In this document: positions 1 through 9,691 of the stretch, in pieces
Numbering within the stretch: the first letter of the stretch is position 1
Layout: every line of letters starts with the position of its first letter
DNA from: an uncultured Sphingomonas sp.
Lineage (GTDB): Bacteria > Pseudomonadota > Alphaproteobacteria > Sphingomonadales > Sphingomonadaceae
Direction of reading: 5' to 3'
DNA: 64,000 bases
Assembly (NCBI RefSeq): GCF_913774285.1
Contig: NZ_CAJYHX010000015.1
Location: 1-64,000 of the forward strand
Made by a program: the position numbers and the translations under genes
Notes under the pieces: model-generated
What the model saw: only the letters and a program-made list of their open reading frames with translations
The model's database searches: none
Told to the model about the DNA's origin: nothing

Positions 1-696
1 GCCGGGGCTGTCGGGTTCCAGATCGACCGTGTCGTAATGGCGGCCGTTCGGCAGCGTCTCGGTGACGATCGGCAGGTGGCATACCTCGCCCTTGCCCCCC
101 GGCGCCGGGCGCTTGGCACCGTAATAATCGGTTTCGCCGCACGGACTGTTGGTGTCGACCGGGATGTCGACATAGTGGAGCGGCCCGCGTTTGATCGGCT
201 TGCCGTTCAGGATCACCGTGCCGCCACGCACCGCCAGCGTATCGCCGGGCAGGCCGATGACGCGCTTGATGTAATCGTTCTGCGTGCCCGGCGGCGTCAC
301 GATGACGACATCGCCGCGCGTCGGCAGGCTGCCGAACAGGCGGCCGTGGATGAACGGCAGGCCGACGCTCCAGCTTTCCTCAGGCCGGCGCAGCACCAGC
401 CCCTTGAAGATCGCGACCGGGTTGGGGATCGTCGGCGAGACGAACGACCAGCCATAAGCGAATTTCGACACCACCAGCCGGTCGCCGACGCGCAACCCCG
501 GCAGCATCGACTCGCTCGGGATATAGAAAGGCTTGGCGACGAAGCTGTGGAAACCGAGCACGATCAGGACGAGCCAGAAGATGCCCTTCACCTCGCCCCA
601 CCAGTCTGTCGTCTTCTTGGGCGACGCCTCGGCAGGCGGCGGCGCTACCGTCCCGTTCTGAGCGGACTCGTTACCGTCCAACACCGCTTCCTTCAT
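1..696 (-). CDS. lepB: Signal peptidase I (3' end beyond window)
   Basis: Membrane serine protease that removes signal peptides from Sec-exported proteins. The visible N-terminal 232 codons hold a polar start, one membrane segment at about residues 39-54, the catalytic-serine motif PSESM (Ser63) and the general-base lysine in [11 protein letters not shown] (Lys144), both diagnostic of family S26. The C-terminus lies off the left edge. The ATG at 696 overlaps the acpS stop as ATGA, so translation is probably coupled. It is the last visible gene of a pyrE-pdxJ-acpS-lepB operon; in related genomes rnc and era usually follow. Confidence 0.95.
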   Translation of the reverse strand, partial: MKEAVLDGNESAQNGTVAPPPAEASPKKTTDWWGEVKGIFWLVLIVLGFHSFVAKPFYIPSESMLPGLRVGDRLVVSKFAYGWSFVSPTIPNPVAIFKGLVLRRPEESWSVGLPFIHGRLFGSLPTRGDVVIVTPPGTQNDYIKRVIGLPGDTLAVRGGTVILNGKPIKRGPLHYVDIPVDTNSPCGETDYYGAKRPAPGGKGEVCHLPIVTETLPNGRHYDTVDLEPDSPG

Positions 697-1103
697 GCTC
701 TGGGGTCCGGGATCGCCTCGATGATCACAAAGGCCTGCGCCCAGGGATGATCGTCGGTCAGGGTCAGATGTACCTGCGCGAGGTGGCCCTCGGGGATCAT
801 GGCGTCAAGCCTGTCCTTCGCACCGCCTGTCAGGCTGAGCGTCGGGGCGCCGGAGGGGGCGTTGACGACGCCGATGTCCTTCATGAACACGCCTGCCTTA
901 AAGCCCGTGCCGACCGCCTTCGAAAACGCCTCCTTGGCGGCGAAGCGCTTGGCGAGCGTGCCGGCCTTGGTGAACGGCCGCTTCGCGGCGCGCGCGCGCT
1001 CGGCATCGGTGAAGACGCGGGTTTCGAAGCGATCCCCGAACCGGTCGAGCGACTGCTGGATCCGCTCGATATTGCACAGGTCCGAACCCAGGCCGACGAT
1101 CAC
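693..1103 (-). CDS. acpS: Holo-[acyl-carrier-protein] synthase
   Basis: Transfers 4'-phosphopantetheine from CoA to apo-ACP, activating fatty acid synthesis. The protein is 136 aa, normal for the family, with the metal-binding motif [12 protein letters not shown] (Asp8) and [10 protein letters not shown] (Glu58). I chose the GTG at 1103 because the family begins directly at IVGLGSD. An upstream in-frame ATG at 1187 would add 28 residues read from the GC-rich intergenic palindrome and is unlikely to be real. The stop overlaps the lepB start (ATGA). Confidence 0.93.
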   Translation of the reverse strand: MIVGLGSDLCNIERIQQSLDRFGDRFETRVFTDAERARAAKRPFTKAGTLAKRFAAKEAFSKAVGTGFKAGVFMKDIGVVNAPSGAPTLSLTGGAKDRLDAMIPEGHLAQVHLTLTDDHPWAQAFVIIEAIPDPRA

Positions 1104-1110
1104 AAGTCCG

Positions 1111-1235
1111 CCCCCGCGCAGCGGGGGAGGGGGACCGCTCGCCGCAGGCGAGTGGTGGAGGGGGCGGCGGCGCAGCCGCCGTTCCACGGCGCCCCCCCTC
1201 CACCATGCTGCGTATGGCCCCCCTCCACCGCTAAC
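1111..1235. repeat. GC-rich mosaic palindromic repeat between pdxJ and acpS
   Basis: The gap contains GGTGGAGGGGGC (1154-1165) facing its inverted complement at 1191-1204, with further C-rich and G-rich tracts on both sides. It resembles the short palindromic elements in at least six other gaps of this window. Lying inside an operon, it may form a stable hairpin in the transcript and lower expression of acpS-lepB relative to pyrE-pdxJ; that effect is inferred. Confidence 0.6.
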
Positions 1236-1256
1236 GCGAGGGAGGAGTTGCTACCC

Positions 1257-1988
1257 TCATCCACGCGCGGCATCCATGTCCTCGCGCATCCGCCGCACGG
1301 CGCCGTCGAGGCCGACGAACAGCGCCTCGCCGATCAGGAAATGGCCGATGTTCAGCTCGCGCACCTGCGGGATGGCGGCGATCGGCCCGACATTGTCGAA
1401 GGTCAGGCCGTGACCCGCATGCACCTCGATCCCGTTCTTGGCCGCCAGCGCCGCGGCGTCGGACAGGCGGCGCAGTTCGGCGGTGCGCGCTTCGCCGTCC
1501 AATTCGGCGTAGCGGCCGGTGTGCAGCTCGACGACCGGCGCGCCGAGGCGGATCGCCGCATCGATCTGCGCCGCATCGGGCTCGATGAACAGCGAGACGC
1601 GCACCCCCGCCTCGCGCAATTGCGCGACGATGGGCGACAGGCGCTCGAACTGCCCCGCCGCGTCGATCCCGCCCTCGGTCGTCCGCTCCTCGCGCTTCTC
1701 GGGGACGATGCACGCCGCGTGCGGGCGATGCTTCAGCGCGATCGCGAGCATCTCGTCGGTCGCCGCCATCTCCAGATTGAGCGGCACGGTCAGGCCGGTC
1801 GCCAGCCGCGCGATATCGTCATCGGTGATGTGGCGGCGATCCTCGCGCAGATGCGCGGTGATGCCGTCCGCCCCCGCCTCGACCGCCAGCAGCGCCGCCC
1901 GCACCGGATCGGGATACCCCGACCCGCGCGCGTTGCGCACCGTCGCGACGTGATCGATGTTGACGCCCAGCCGTAGATGCCCGGTCAT
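1257..1988 (-). CDS. pdxJ: Pyridoxine 5'-phosphate synthase
   Basis: Condenses 1-deoxyxylulose 5-phosphate with 3-amino-2-oxopropyl phosphate to give pyridoxine 5'-phosphate, the last ring-forming step of DXP-dependent vitamin B6 synthesis. The 243-aa TIM-barrel protein carries the family signatures [15 protein letters not shown] near the start, the segment [12 protein letters not shown], and [11 protein letters not shown] near the end. Its ATG overlaps the pyrE stop as ATGA, so the two are translationally coupled. Downstream, a palindromic repeat separates it from acpS. Confidence 0.96.
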   Translation of the reverse strand: MTGHLRLGVNIDHVATVRNARGSGYPDPVRAALLAVEAGADGITAHLREDRRHITDDDIARLATGLTVPLNLEMAATDEMLAIALKHRPHAACIVPEKREERTTEGGIDAAGQFERLSPIVAQLREAGVRVSLFIEPDAAQIDAAIRLGAPVVELHTGRYAELDGEARTAELRRLSDAAALAAKNGIEVHAGHGLTFDNVGPIAAIPQVRELNIGHFLIGEALFVGLDGAVRRMREDMDAARG

Positions 1989-2566
1989 GCCGCCCGGCTC
2001 CCCGGCTTGATCGCGGGGATCGCTTCCAGTTCGGGCGGCAAGGCGTCGGGCTGGTAGGTCGGCACGTCGAGCCGGATCAGCGGGAAGAAGGGCACGTCGA
2101 ACGCCGCCTTGCCGCCCGACCGGTCGACCAGCGAAGCCATGGCGATCACGCGCCCGCCCGCCGCCTCGATCGCGGCGATCGCCTCGCGGCTCGACAGGCC
2201 CGTGGTGACGACGTCTTCCATCATCAGCACCTCCTGGCCCGGCTCCAGGCGGAAGCCGCGGCGCAGTTCGAACGTGCCGGTGGGACGCTCGACGAACATC
2301 GCCTCGACGCCCAGCGCACGTGCCATCTCATGGCCCGCGATCACGCCGCCCATCGCGGGGCTGACGACTGCGCTGATCCGCGCCTTCAGTTCGGCGGGAA
2401 TACGCTGCACCAGTGCGTCGGACAGGCGAGCGCCGCGGCGCGGGTCCATCAGCACGCGCGCGCATTGCAGGTAGCGCGAGCTGCGCAGGCCCGACGACAG
2501 GATGAAATGCCCTTCGAGCAGCGCGTCCGCGGCGCGGAATTCGGCCAGCACGTCGTCGTCGGTCAT
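1985..2566 (-). CDS. pyrE: Orotate phosphoribosyltransferase
   Basis: Makes orotidine 5'-phosphate from orotate and PRPP in pyrimidine synthesis. The 193-aa protein has the PRPP-binding motif [13 protein letters not shown] and the segments [10 protein letters not shown] and [10 protein letters not shown] typical of PyrE. Two close ATGs exist, at 2572 and 2566. I prefer 2566 because GGGACG then sits about 7 nt upstream, whereas it would almost touch the 2572 start. First gene of the minus-strand operon, divergent from the cytochrome oxidase genes. A longer upstream reading frame exists but lacks family similarity. Confidence 0.95.
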   Translation of the reverse strand: MTDDDVLAEFRAADALLEGHFILSSGLRSSRYLQCARVLMDPRRGARLSDALVQRIPAELKARISAVVSPAMGGVIAGHEMARALGVEAMFVERPTGTFELRRGFRLEPGQEVLMMEDVVTTGLSSREAIAAIEAAGGRVIAMASLVDRSGGKAAFDVPFFPLIRLDVPTYQPDALPPELEAIPAIKPGSRAA

Positions 2567-2664
2567 CGTCATTCGTCCCGCACAGGAAACCGTATCGTCG
2601 GCGCTCATAGGTACTCCGTCCCGCCCCCTCAAGCGCCCGGCCACCATAAACATGGGGGTAACGC

Positions 2665-2693
2665 TTGAGGCGGGGCGCCCTGCCGCGTATAGC
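2665..2693 (+). promoter_or_regulatory. Candidate sigma-70 promoter for the cox operon
   Basis: TTGAGG (2665-2670), a 17-bp spacer and TATAGC (2688-2693) lie about 70 bp upstream of coxB in the divergent pyrE-coxB gap. Spacing is ideal and both boxes are close to consensus. No second promoter of this quality was seen in the gap. Not experimentally supported. Confidence 0.5.
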
Positions 2694-2762
2694 CGTGGCA
2701 AAAGGGGTGCATTCGTGTGCCCATAACGGCCCGTTGCCGGGCGGGCGAGGGAACTGAACGGG

Positions 2763-3932
2763 GTGACGACACGCATGCGCATGAGGTTCAAGGGAATCGT
2801 GCTGGCCGCAGGGCTGGCGCTGACCGGCCTGGGGGCGAGCGCCGTGGCGCAGGCCCCCGCGTCGCCCGCTCCGCAAGGGGCCGCCGCCCCCGCGGGCGTG
2901 TCCAATATCGCCCCCACCACCGCCAACGCGACCGCGCCTGCGGCGCCGGAATCGCCTGCGCTCGCGATGGACGGCGCGCCGGTGATGACCGCCAAGCCCG
3001 GCGTCGGCCACCCGGTCGCCGGCCGCATCGGGCTGCAGCCGCAGGTGACGACCAATGGGCAGTTCGCCCACTGGTTCCACGATTCGATCCTGCTGCCGCT
3101 GATCGTCGCGATCAGCGTGCTGGTGCTGCTGCTGCTGATCTGGGTCGTGATCCGCTATCGCCGCGCCGCCAATCCGATCCCGTCGAAGACCAGCCACAAC
3201 ACCGCGATCGAGGTGATCTGGACGCTGGCGCCGGTCATCATCCTGGTGCTGATCGCCGTGCCCTCGATCGGTCTGCTGCAGGCGCAGTTCAAGCCGGCTC
3301 CGGCGGGCGCGGTGACGCTGAAGGCGATCGGCAACCAATGGTATTGGTCGTATCAGTACCCGGATAACGGCGGGTTCGAAGTCACCGCCAACATGCTCAA
3401 GGAAAAGGACCAGGTCGCCAAGGGCGAGCGGTTCCGCACCGACGCCGACGGTCCCCGCCTGCTCGCGGTCGACAATCGCATCGTGCTGCCGGTCGGCGTG
3501 CCGATCCGCCTGATCACCACCTCGCAGGACGTGATCCACAGCTGGGCGGTCCCCGCCTTCTGGATCAAGCTGGACGCGGTGCCCGGCCGCCTCAACGAGA
3601 CGAGCTTCACGATCAAGGAACCCGGCCTGTACTTCGGCCAGTGTTCCGAATTGTGCGGCGCGCGCCACGCCTTCATGCCGATCGCCGTCGAGGCGGTGTC
3701 GCCCGCGCAGTTCGCCGCGTGGGTGAAGGCCAAGGGCGGCACGATGCCCGGCACCAAGGCGCCGTCGGACAAGGTGATCCCGCAGCCGGGCGCCGAGGGT
3801 TCGGCGACCAAGCAGGCGGAAGCCAAGGCAGCCGACGCCGTCACCGGCCCGGTCACCAACGCGACGACCGCCGCCCCCACCACCTCGCAGGGTGCGACCG
3901 GCAACCCGGCCACCGGCAACGCGGGACAGTAA
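2763..3932 (+). CDS. coxB: Cytochrome c oxidase subunit II
   Basis: CuA-bearing subunit that takes electrons from cytochrome c in the aa3-type terminal oxidase. A cleavable signal peptide (about residues 9-30) is followed by an Ala/Pro-rich linker, two membrane helices (about 108-131 and 150-172) and the periplasmic cupredoxin domain. The aromatic patch QWYWSYQYP (192-200) and all CuA ligands are present: His249, Cys284, Glu286, Cys288, His292, Met295. About 75 residues of Ala/Thr-rich tail extend beyond the domain. Start is the GTG at 2763 with GAGGGA 10 nt upstream; ATGs at 2775 and 2781 are alternatives. Confidence 0.95.
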   Translation: MTTRMRMRFKGIVLAAGLALTGLGASAVAQAPASPAPQGAAAPAGVSNIAPTTANATAPAAPESPALAMDGAPVMTAKPGVGHPVAGRIGLQPQVTTNGQFAHWFHDSILLPLIVAISVLVLLLLIWVVIRYRRAANPIPSKTSHNTAIEVIWTLAPVIILVLIAVPSIGLLQAQFKPAPAGAVTLKAIGNQWYWSYQYPDNGGFEVTANMLKEKDQVAKGERFRTDADGPRLLAVDNRIVLPVGVPIRLITTSQDVIHSWAVPAFWIKLDAVPGRLNETSFTIKEPGLYFGQCSELCGARHAFMPIAVEAVSPAQFAAWVKAKGGTMPGTKAPSDKVIPQPGAEGSATKQAEAKAADAVTGPVTNATTAAPTTSQGATGNPATGNAGQ

Positions 3933-3933
3933 G

Positions 3934-5598
3934 ATGACCGATACCGCCCTCCACCCCAACGCCTTCGTCGCGCACGGCGATCACGCGCACCACGACGCGG
4001 ACCACAAGCCGGGCTTCTTCGCCCGCTGGTTTATGTCGACCAACCACAAGGACATCGGCACGCTGTACCTGATCTTCGCGATCGTCGCGGGGATCATCGG
4101 CGGCGCGATTTCCGGCCTGATGCGCGCCGAGCTCGCGCAGCCGGGCATCCAGTATCTGGTCGGCTGGGCGAACTTCCTGCCCGGCGGCGACGGCGGCCTC
4201 GACCATGCGCTCCATCTCTGGAACGTGCTGATCACCGCGCACGGCCTGATCATGGTGTTCTTCATGGTGATGCCGGCGATGATCGGCGGCTTCGGCAACT
4301 GGTTCGTGCCGATCATGATCGGCGCGCCGGACATGGCCTTCCCGCGGATGAACAACATCTCGTTCTGGCTGACCGTGGCGGGCTTCGTGCTGCTGATGCT
4401 CTCGCCCTTCGTCGGTGTCGGCGCGGGCACGGGCTGGACGGTCTATGCGCCGCTTTCCACCTATGGCGAGCCGGGGCCCTCGGTCGATTTCGCGATCTTC
4501 TCGCTCCACCTCGCGGGCGCGGCGTCGATCCTCGGCGCGATCAACTTCATCACGACGATCTTCAACATGCGCGCGCCGGGCATGACGCTGCACAAGATGC
4601 CGCTGTTCGCCTGGTCGGTGCTGGTCACCGCCTTCCTGCTGCTGCTCGCGCTGCCGGTGCTCGCCGCGGCGATCACCATGCTGATCACCGATCGCAACTT
4701 CGGCACCGCCTTCTACGACCCGCAGTACGGCGGTGACCCGGTGCTCTACCAGCACCTGTTCTGGTTCTTCGGCCACCCCGAAGTCTACATCATGATCCTG
4801 CCGGGCTTCGGCATCATCAGCCACATCATCGCGACGTTCAGCCGCAAGCCGGTGTTCGGCTATCTCGGCATGGCCTATGCGATGGTGGCGATCGGCCTGG
4901 TCGGCTTCGTCGTCTGGGCGCACCACATGTTCACCACCGGCCTGCCGGTGCAGGTGAAGATGTACTTCACCGCCGCCACCATGGTGATCGCGGTGCCGAC
5001 CGGCGTGAAGATCTTCTCCTGGATCGCGACGATGTGGGGCGGCTCGATCAGCTTCAAGACCCCGATGGTCTGGGCGATCGGCTTCATCTTCATGTTCACC
5101 GTCGGCGGCGTGACCGGCGTCGTCCTCGCCAATGGCGGCGTCGACGACTATATGCAGGACACCTATTACGTCGTCGCCCACTTCCACTATGTGCTGTCGC
5201 TGGGCGCGGTGTTCAGCCTGTTCGCGGGCTTCTACTACTGGTTCCCGAAGATGACGGGCAAGATGTACAGCGAGCTGCTCGGCCAGATCCACTTCTGGGT
5301 GTTCTTCGCCGGCGTGAACCTGCTGTTCTTCCCGATGCACTTCCTCGGGCTCCAGGGCATGCCGCGCCGCATCCCCGACTATACGGACCAGTATGCCTAC
5401 TGGAACCACACCGCGACGGTCGGATACATGATCATGGCGGCGGGCATGGCAGTGTTCTTCGTCAACGTGATCTACTCGCTGCTCGCGGGGAAGAAGGCGG
5501 AAGCCAATCCCTGGGGCGAAGGCGCGACCACGCTCGAATGGACGCTGTCGAGCCCCCCGCCCTTCCACCAGTTCGAGACGCTGCCCAAGATCGACTGA
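3934..5598 (+). CDS. coxA: Cytochrome c oxidase subunit I
   Basis: Catalytic subunit holding heme a, heme a3 and CuB; reduces oxygen and pumps protons across the inner membrane. The 554-aa polytopic protein has HPEVY (281-285, with CuB ligand His281, Glu283 and the cross-link Tyr285), CuB ligands His330/His331, K-channel Lys359 ([10 protein letters not shown]), and VAHFHYV with His416 (heme a3) and His418 (heme a). At 408 a Gln precedes Asp409 where most homologues have His-Asp at the Mg site. The ATG lies 1 nt after the coxB stop. A strong terminator follows, so downstream assembly genes need another promoter. Confidence 0.97.
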   Translation: MTDTALHPNAFVAHGDHAHHDADHKPGFFARWFMSTNHKDIGTLYLIFAIVAGIIGGAISGLMRAELAQPGIQYLVGWANFLPGGDGGLDHALHLWNVLITAHGLIMVFFMVMPAMIGGFGNWFVPIMIGAPDMAFPRMNNISFWLTVAGFVLLMLSPFVGVGAGTGWTVYAPLSTYGEPGPSVDFAIFSLHLAGAASILGAINFITTIFNMRAPGMTLHKMPLFAWSVLVTAFLLLLALPVLAAAITMLITDRNFGTAFYDPQYGGDPVLYQHLFWFFGHPEVYIMILPGFGIISHIIATFSRKPVFGYLGMAYAMVAIGLVGFVVWAHHMFTTGLPVQVKMYFTAATMVIAVPTGVKIFSWIATMWGGSISFKTPMVWAIGFIFMFTVGGVTGVVLANGGVDDYMQDTYYVVAHFHYVLSLGAVFSLFAGFYYWFPKMTGKMYSELLGQIHFWVFFAGVNLLFFPMHFLGLQGMPRRIPDYTDQYAYWNHTATVGYMIMAAGMAVFFVNVIYSLLAGKKAEANPWGEGATTLEWTLSSPPPFHQFETLPKID

Positions 5599-5620
5599 TC
5601 CGGCCGCAGCCGAACGACAA

Positions 5621-5650
5621 AGCCCCGGGGGAGACCTCCGGGGCTTTTTT
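5621..5650 (+). terminator. Rho-independent terminator after coxA
   Basis: AGCCCCGG (5621-5628) pairs perfectly with CCGGGGCT (5638-5645) around a 9-nt loop, and the transcript runs into six T residues. It starts 22 bp after the coxA stop. Few T residues flank the other side, so it mainly serves the plus strand. Confidence 0.9.
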
Positions 5651-5691
5651 CATGCCCGTCGTCGGTTATCCCAGGTCTCGCGGCGCTGCCG

Positions 5692-5949
5692 TCACAGCCA
5701 GCGCACCCCGTGCGAGTGGCTCACATACAGATCGGCACCATGAGCGAGGCACCATTGGGTGAGTTCCTCGTGGAGCACCGGCCAGAGGTCCCGCGCCCAG
5801 TCCGGTGCCGTTTCCGCCCATGCCGCCGCACTCGGCAGATTGGCGGACAGGACGCCCATCGGCAGATCGAGCTCGAAGGCGCCGCCGGGGCCGGTCACCA
5901 CCAGCCGTTCCTTCCATTCGGGCTGAAACTGGAACACGCTTGTCGTCAT
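5692..5949 (-). CDS. Small conserved hypothetical protein
   Basis: An 85-aa acidic protein rich in Trp and Leu, with no signal peptide or membrane segment. It starts with an FQFQPEWKERLVV strand-like segment and contains WAETAPDWARDLWPVLHEEL, which looks helical. It is only 32 bp downstream of the TonB receptor on the same strand and probably shares its transcript. I do not recognise a function; I regard it as real because of good codon bias, its tight position and the terminator just beyond it. Confidence 0.6.
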   Translation of the reverse strand: MTTSVFQFQPEWKERLVVTGPGGAFELDLPMGVLSANLPSAAAWAETAPDWARDLWPVLHEELTQWCLAHGADLYVSHSHGVRWL

Positions 5950-5981
5950 CGTTTCTCGCTACGGGGTCAGCGCTTCGGGCG

Positions 5982-8063
5982 CTAGAACCGCGTCGACGCC
6001 GTCACCCGGAAGCTGCGGGGTGCGCCCGGCATCGTCCACACATTCGCGTAGGAACTGGCGATGTAATAGGCTTCGAACAGGTTATCGACGTCCGCCCGCA
6101 GCGTGAGATGGTCGTTCACCGCAACGCTCAGATTGGCCCGCGCGATCGTGTAGGCCGGCAGCCGATAGCTGGTCCCGAACGGATCCCCCGCCCGCGCGCC
6201 GACATGCGTCATCCCGCCGCCCAGCGCCACCCGGCCCAGTGTCTTCTGGACAAACAGGCTGCCCATGTCGCTCGGCACATTGCTGAGCGAGGTGCCGATC
6301 AGCGCCGCATTGGCATCGTTGCGCACCTTCGCATCGAGATGGGTGTAGGTGCCGGTGACGAGCAGGTCGTTGGCCGCCTTCCAGTTCAGCTCGAGTTCGC
6401 CCCCGCGCGAGCGCTGCCGCCCGATCTGCGTGCGCACGAACGGATCGATCGCGTTGGGATTGAGCACGTTGCGCTTGATCATGTCGAACAGCGCCGCCTG
6501 GCCCGTGAGCCGCTGGCCGAACAGCGCGAACTTCACCCCGCCCTCGATCGACTGGCTGCGCTCGCCGTCGAAGCTGGTCGTCCCGTCCGACGGGTTGAGC
6601 CGCAGCGATTCGCCCCAGCTGGCGTACAGCGCGATCGCGTCGCTCGCCCGCCAGGTCAGCGCCGCGCGCGGGGTGACGCCCTTGTCGACCGTCTCGAAGC
6701 GGCGGTTGGTCAGCCGGTTGATCACCGTCTCGCGGAAGCTGTTCCAGCGCGCGCCGAGCAGCAGCGTGAACGGCCCCGTCCCGATCAGGTCCTGCGCATA
6801 GACGCTCTCGCTGCGGAAGCGGCTGTCACGGCTGGCGAAGGGCGGCGGCACCGGCAGGGCGGTGGTCGCATAGACCGGGCCGAACAGGTCGATCGGCAGC
6901 AGCGGCTTGGCCGGGGTGCCACGGGCGCGGTTCATTACGAAATCCATGTGATAGCGGACCCGGTCGGCACCGACGCGCAGATCATGGGTCATGCCGAGCA
7001 GCATGACCTTGGCGGCCAGCTCGGCGCGCAGCGACAGGTCGTTCCAGGCGAAATCGTGGTAGCGCCGGTCGCGTCCCGCAGTACGCCCATCCGCCTGCAG
7101 TCCACGCGGGCCGAAATCGACCATTGTCCCGAAGCCGCGCAGCGATCCGTCGCGCTGACTCGCGCCGAACTCGAGCCGGACGTCCCTGGAGAGATCGGCG
7201 AACAGGCTGCCCTGCTGCCAGAAGCCGTTCTGGACGATGTGCCCGTCACCCGGCTCGCCCAGAAAGGTGCGGCGGTCCATCGCCCGCGCATTGCCGCCGA
7301 CCGCGGCGATGCCGCGATCCAGCACGCTGGTGTTGCGCATATACTCGGCCTGGTACAGCAGCCGCAGCCCCGCTGCCGGCGCCCAGGCGAGCGACGGTGC
7401 GATCAGCCGACGCGAGCCGTCGACATGGTCGCGGAAGCTGTCATGCCCCTCCGCCACGCCGATCAGCCGCGCGGAGAGCCCCTCCGCCAGCGGTCCCGTC
7501 ACGTCCGCGCTCGCCCGCCAGCTGTTCCAGCTGCCCACACTCAGATCGGCGCTGCCCTGGAAGCGATCGAGCGGCGCCTTGGTGACGATGTTGATAGCCC
7601 CGCCCGGCTCGCCGATCCCCGACAGCGCCGCGGTGGCGCCCTTGAGCACCTCGACTCGCTCGATCGTCGCCGCGTCAATCGGCGCGTTGAAGCCGAAATT
7701 GCTGCTGAAGCGGTTGATGCGGATGTCCGGCCCGGCATTCTCGTCGCCGGCAAAGCCGCGGATCGACACCTTGTCCCACAGGCCGCCGAAATCATTCTGC
7801 CGCGCGACGCCGCCGGCGAGATCGAACAGGTCGCCGAGTCGCGTGGGGTTTACCGCGTCGATCAGGTCTCGATCTAGCACGCGCACCGATTGCGGATAGG
7901 TGAAGGCGGGTATGTCGGCACCGAGGATGCTCGCATTGGCCGCGCGACCCGTGACGAGGATGTCGTCCTCCCCCTGCACCGTCTGCGCCGCCGCGGGCAG
8001 GGCGACGCTGCTGGCCAGCGCGGCCAGCACGATGCTGCGCCGGCGAAGAGAGGATTGGATCAT
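5982..8063 (-). CDS. TonB-dependent siderophore receptor
   Basis: Outer-membrane gated channel for a ferric siderophore or similar ligand. The 693-aa protein has a signal peptide ending at PAAAQ, a TonB-box-like DDILVTGRA, a plug domain with the LKGATAALSGIGEPGGAINIV signature, and a long beta-barrel ending in Phe (VTASTRF), as expected for outer-membrane insertion. Architecture fits the FhuA/FpvA-type siderophore receptors. The ligand cannot be told from sequence, and no siderophore synthesis or ABC importer genes are nearby. A possible Fur-type operator lies upstream. It splits the coxA and ctaB parts of the oxidase cluster. Confidence 0.9.
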   Translation of the reverse strand: MIQSSLRRRSIVLAALASSVALPAAAQTVQGEDDILVTGRAANASILGADIPAFTYPQSVRVLDRDLIDAVNPTRLGDLFDLAGGVARQNDFGGLWDKVSIRGFAGDENAGPDIRINRFSSNFGFNAPIDAATIERVEVLKGATAALSGIGEPGGAINIVTKAPLDRFQGSADLSVGSWNSWRASADVTGPLAEGLSARLIGVAEGHDSFRDHVDGSRRLIAPSLAWAPAAGLRLLYQAEYMRNTSVLDRGIAAVGGNARAMDRRTFLGEPGDGHIVQNGFWQQGSLFADLSRDVRLEFGASQRDGSLRGFGTMVDFGPRGLQADGRTAGRDRRYHDFAWNDLSLRAELAAKVMLLGMTHDLRVGADRVRYHMDFVMNRARGTPAKPLLPIDLFGPVYATTALPVPPPFASRDSRFRSESVYAQDLIGTGPFTLLLGARWNSFRETVINRLTNRRFETVDKGVTPRAALTWRASDAIALYASWGESLRLNPSDGTTSFDGERSQSIEGGVKFALFGQRLTGQAALFDMIKRNVLNPNAIDPFVRTQIGRQRSRGGELELNWKAANDLLVTGTYTHLDAKVRNDANAALIGTSLSNVPSDMGSLFVQKTLGRVALGGGMTHVGARAGDPFGTSYRLPAYTIARANLSVAVNDHLTLRADVDNLFEAYYIASSYANVWTMPGAPRSFRVTASTRF

Positions 8064-8110
8064 GGATGCGCCCCGATACGGATGTTCTTATCGGCTGCGC
8101 GCATACGCAT

Positions 8111-8129
8111 GTTAATAATCAGTTGCAAT
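8111..8129 (-). promoter_or_regulatory. Possible iron-responsive (Fur-type) operator
   Basis: An AT-rich, partly symmetric stretch, unusual in this GC-rich region, reads on the minus strand ATTGCAACTGATTATTAAC and ends about 50 bp upstream of the TonB receptor. It only loosely resembles the Fur consensus. The assignment rests mainly on position and on a fur gene being present at 59923-60345. Confidence 0.3.
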
Positions 8130-8293
8130 AGCATCAGCGTGTCGCTGGCGGGTCGGGGGGCGAATAGGCTGGCCTCGCCGGCGCGATCGGCGCATCAGCG
8201 GATTCGGTAACTTGTATCCGCTATCCTGCGCGACGCCCCCGCACGCGTCGCTGATGCGTTCAGTCTGGGATACGGCAGTTTTTGGAGACGTCG

Positions 8294-8578
8294 ATGCGCA
8301 GCCCCTATGCCGACTGGATGAAGATCGGCCTCGACAGCTGGATGCTGGGCATCGAGGCATCGACCGTGATCGGGATGCGGCTGACCAAACTCGCCGCCGG
8401 CGGCCCCGGCGCCACGGCCGAGGCGCAGCGCATGGTCGCCGAGAAGATGCAGGCCGCCTGGGAGCTCCAGATCGCCGCCGCCACCGGTCGGCTGGGCAGC
8501 ACGCCGCACGCGCAGGCGAGCAAGACCCTGCGGCATTATCGCCGCAAGGTGCGGGCTAACGCCAAGCGGCTCGGCTGA
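8294..8578 (+). CDS. Small hypothetical protein
   Basis: A 94-aa protein, basic at the C-terminus ([14 protein letters not shown]), with an amphipathic helical body and no signal peptide. The ATG at 8294 is preserved by GGAGACG about 5 nt upstream; an in-frame TTG at 8282 is less likely. It stands 40 bp before ctaB on the same strand. The short helical form and spaced Met/Ala residues faintly recall phasin-like or polymer-granule proteins, but I cannot assign a family. Confidence 0.55.
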   Translation: MRSPYADWMKIGLDSWMLGIEASTVIGMRLTKLAAGGPGATAEAQRMVAEKMQAAWELQIAAATGRLGSTPHAQASKTLRHYRRKVRANAKRLG

Positions 8579-8618
8579 CCTCTTTCGCCCGCGCGGGCAG
8601 CGCCGTATATCGGGAACG

Positions 8619-9524
8619 ATGATGTCCGTGACCAACGCCAATCCCGCACTGCCCGCCGATTGGCGCGATTTCCTTGCCCTCACCAAGCCCCGGGTGATGA
8701 CGCTGGTCGTCTTCACCGGGCTGTGCGGCATGCTTGCCGCCCCCGTGCCGATCCACCCGGTGCTCGGCTTCACCGCGATCCTGTGCATCGCGCTGGGCGC
8801 CGGTGCCGCCGGCGCGCTCAATCAGTGGTATGAGGCGGATCTCGACGCCAAGATGAAGCGGACGCAAGGCCGCCCGCTGCCTGCGGGCCGCATGGACCGC
8901 CAGTCGGCGCTGCATTTCGGCGTGGGCCTCGCGGCGTTCAGCCTGGTGCTGATGTATGTGGCGATCAACCTGGTCGCGACGCTGATCCTCGCCGTCTCGA
9001 TCCTCTTCTACGTGTTCGTCTACACGATCTGGCTCAAGCGCCGGACGCCGCAGAACATCGTGATCGGCGGCGCGGCCGGCGCCTTCCCGCCGCTGATCGG
9101 CTGGGCGGCGGCGACGGGCAATGTCGCGACGCTGCCGCTGCTGCTGTTCGCGCTGATCTTCCTGTGGACGCCGCCGCATTTCTGGGCGCTCGCGCTGTTC
9201 GTGAAGACCGATTACGCCAATGCCGGGGTGCCGATGCTGCCGGTCGTGGCCGGCGAGCGCACGACGCGCGTCCAGATCGGCCTCTACACCCTGCCGATGA
9301 TCGCCGCCGCCGCCGCGCCCTGGCCGCTGGGGCTGAGCGGCATGGTCTACGGTCTCACCGCCGCGGTGATGTCCGGCATCTTCCTCGCCATGGCGATCCA
9401 GGTCGCCACCCGCCGCACCGAGCCGGAAGACCGTATGATCCCGGAAAAGCGGCTGTTCAAATTCTCGATATTGTATCTGTTCGTGCTATTCGGTGCGCTC
9501 GTGATCGACAGGTGGATCGGATGA
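8619..9524 (+). CDS. ctaB: Protoheme IX farnesyltransferase (heme O synthase)
   Basis: Adds a farnesyl group to heme B to make heme O, the precursor of heme A in cytochrome oxidase. The 301-aa polytopic UbiA-family protein has the first Asp-rich substrate motif [20 protein letters not shown] (68-87) and the second loop [18 protein letters not shown] codons at 8619 and 8622 are both possible; the sequence GGGAACG is immediately upstream. Its stop overlaps the next small gene as ATGA. Confidence 0.96.
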   Translation: MMSVTNANPALPADWRDFLALTKPRVMTLVVFTGLCGMLAAPVPIHPVLGFTAILCIALGAGAAGALNQWYEADLDAKMKRTQGRPLPAGRMDRQSALHFGVGLAAFSLVLMYVAINLVATLILAVSILFYVFVYTIWLKRRTPQNIVIGGAAGAFPPLIGWAAATGNVATLPLLLFALIFLWTPPHFWALALFVKTDYANAGVPMLPVVAGERTTRVQIGLYTLPMIAAAAAPWPLGLSGMVYGLTAAVMSGIFLAMAIQVATRRTEPEDRMIPEKRLFKFSILYLFVLFGALVIDRWIG

Positions 9525-9691
9525 ACGATTCCAGCGGAGAGGATGTGATACGGATGCCGGCATCGGAACTGGAGCTGATCCGCGCGCGCCAGCGATCGCG
9601 CGCCCGGGTAATGGCGCTGCTGCTCGGCGGGTTCGTGGTGCTGGTGTTCGCGATCTCGATCGTGAAGATGAAGCTGGGCCACGGCGGATGA
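9521..9691 (+). CDS. Small single-span membrane protein in cox assembly operon (CoxF-like)
   Basis: A 56-aa protein with a polar N-terminus, a basic stretch [10 protein letters not shown] and one membrane helix (about residues 31-49). It is locked between ctaB and ctaG by ATGA overlaps at both ends, so all three are translationally coupled. Small one-helix proteins at this place in alphaproteobacterial oxidase clusters are often labelled CoxF; the function (probably oxidase assembly) is inferred from position. Confidence 0.75.
   Translation: MNDSSGEDVIRMPASELELIRARQRSRARVMALLLGGFVVLVFAISIVKMKLGHGG

Noticed and set aside
1104..1187. N-terminal extension of AcpS by 28 residues
   Set aside because: The extra residues come from the palindromic repeat and are absent from the family; the GTG at 1103 fits.
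2567..3055. Long N-terminal extension of PyrE
   Set aside because: It would run through the promoter region and into coxB on the other strand; PyrE proteins start near [14 protein letters not shown] sequence.
3853..5568. A 571-codon open frame antisense to coxA
   Set aside because: It mirrors coxA, its product is a low-complexity His/Asp/Arg-rich string with no domain, and it results from GC-rich third positions.
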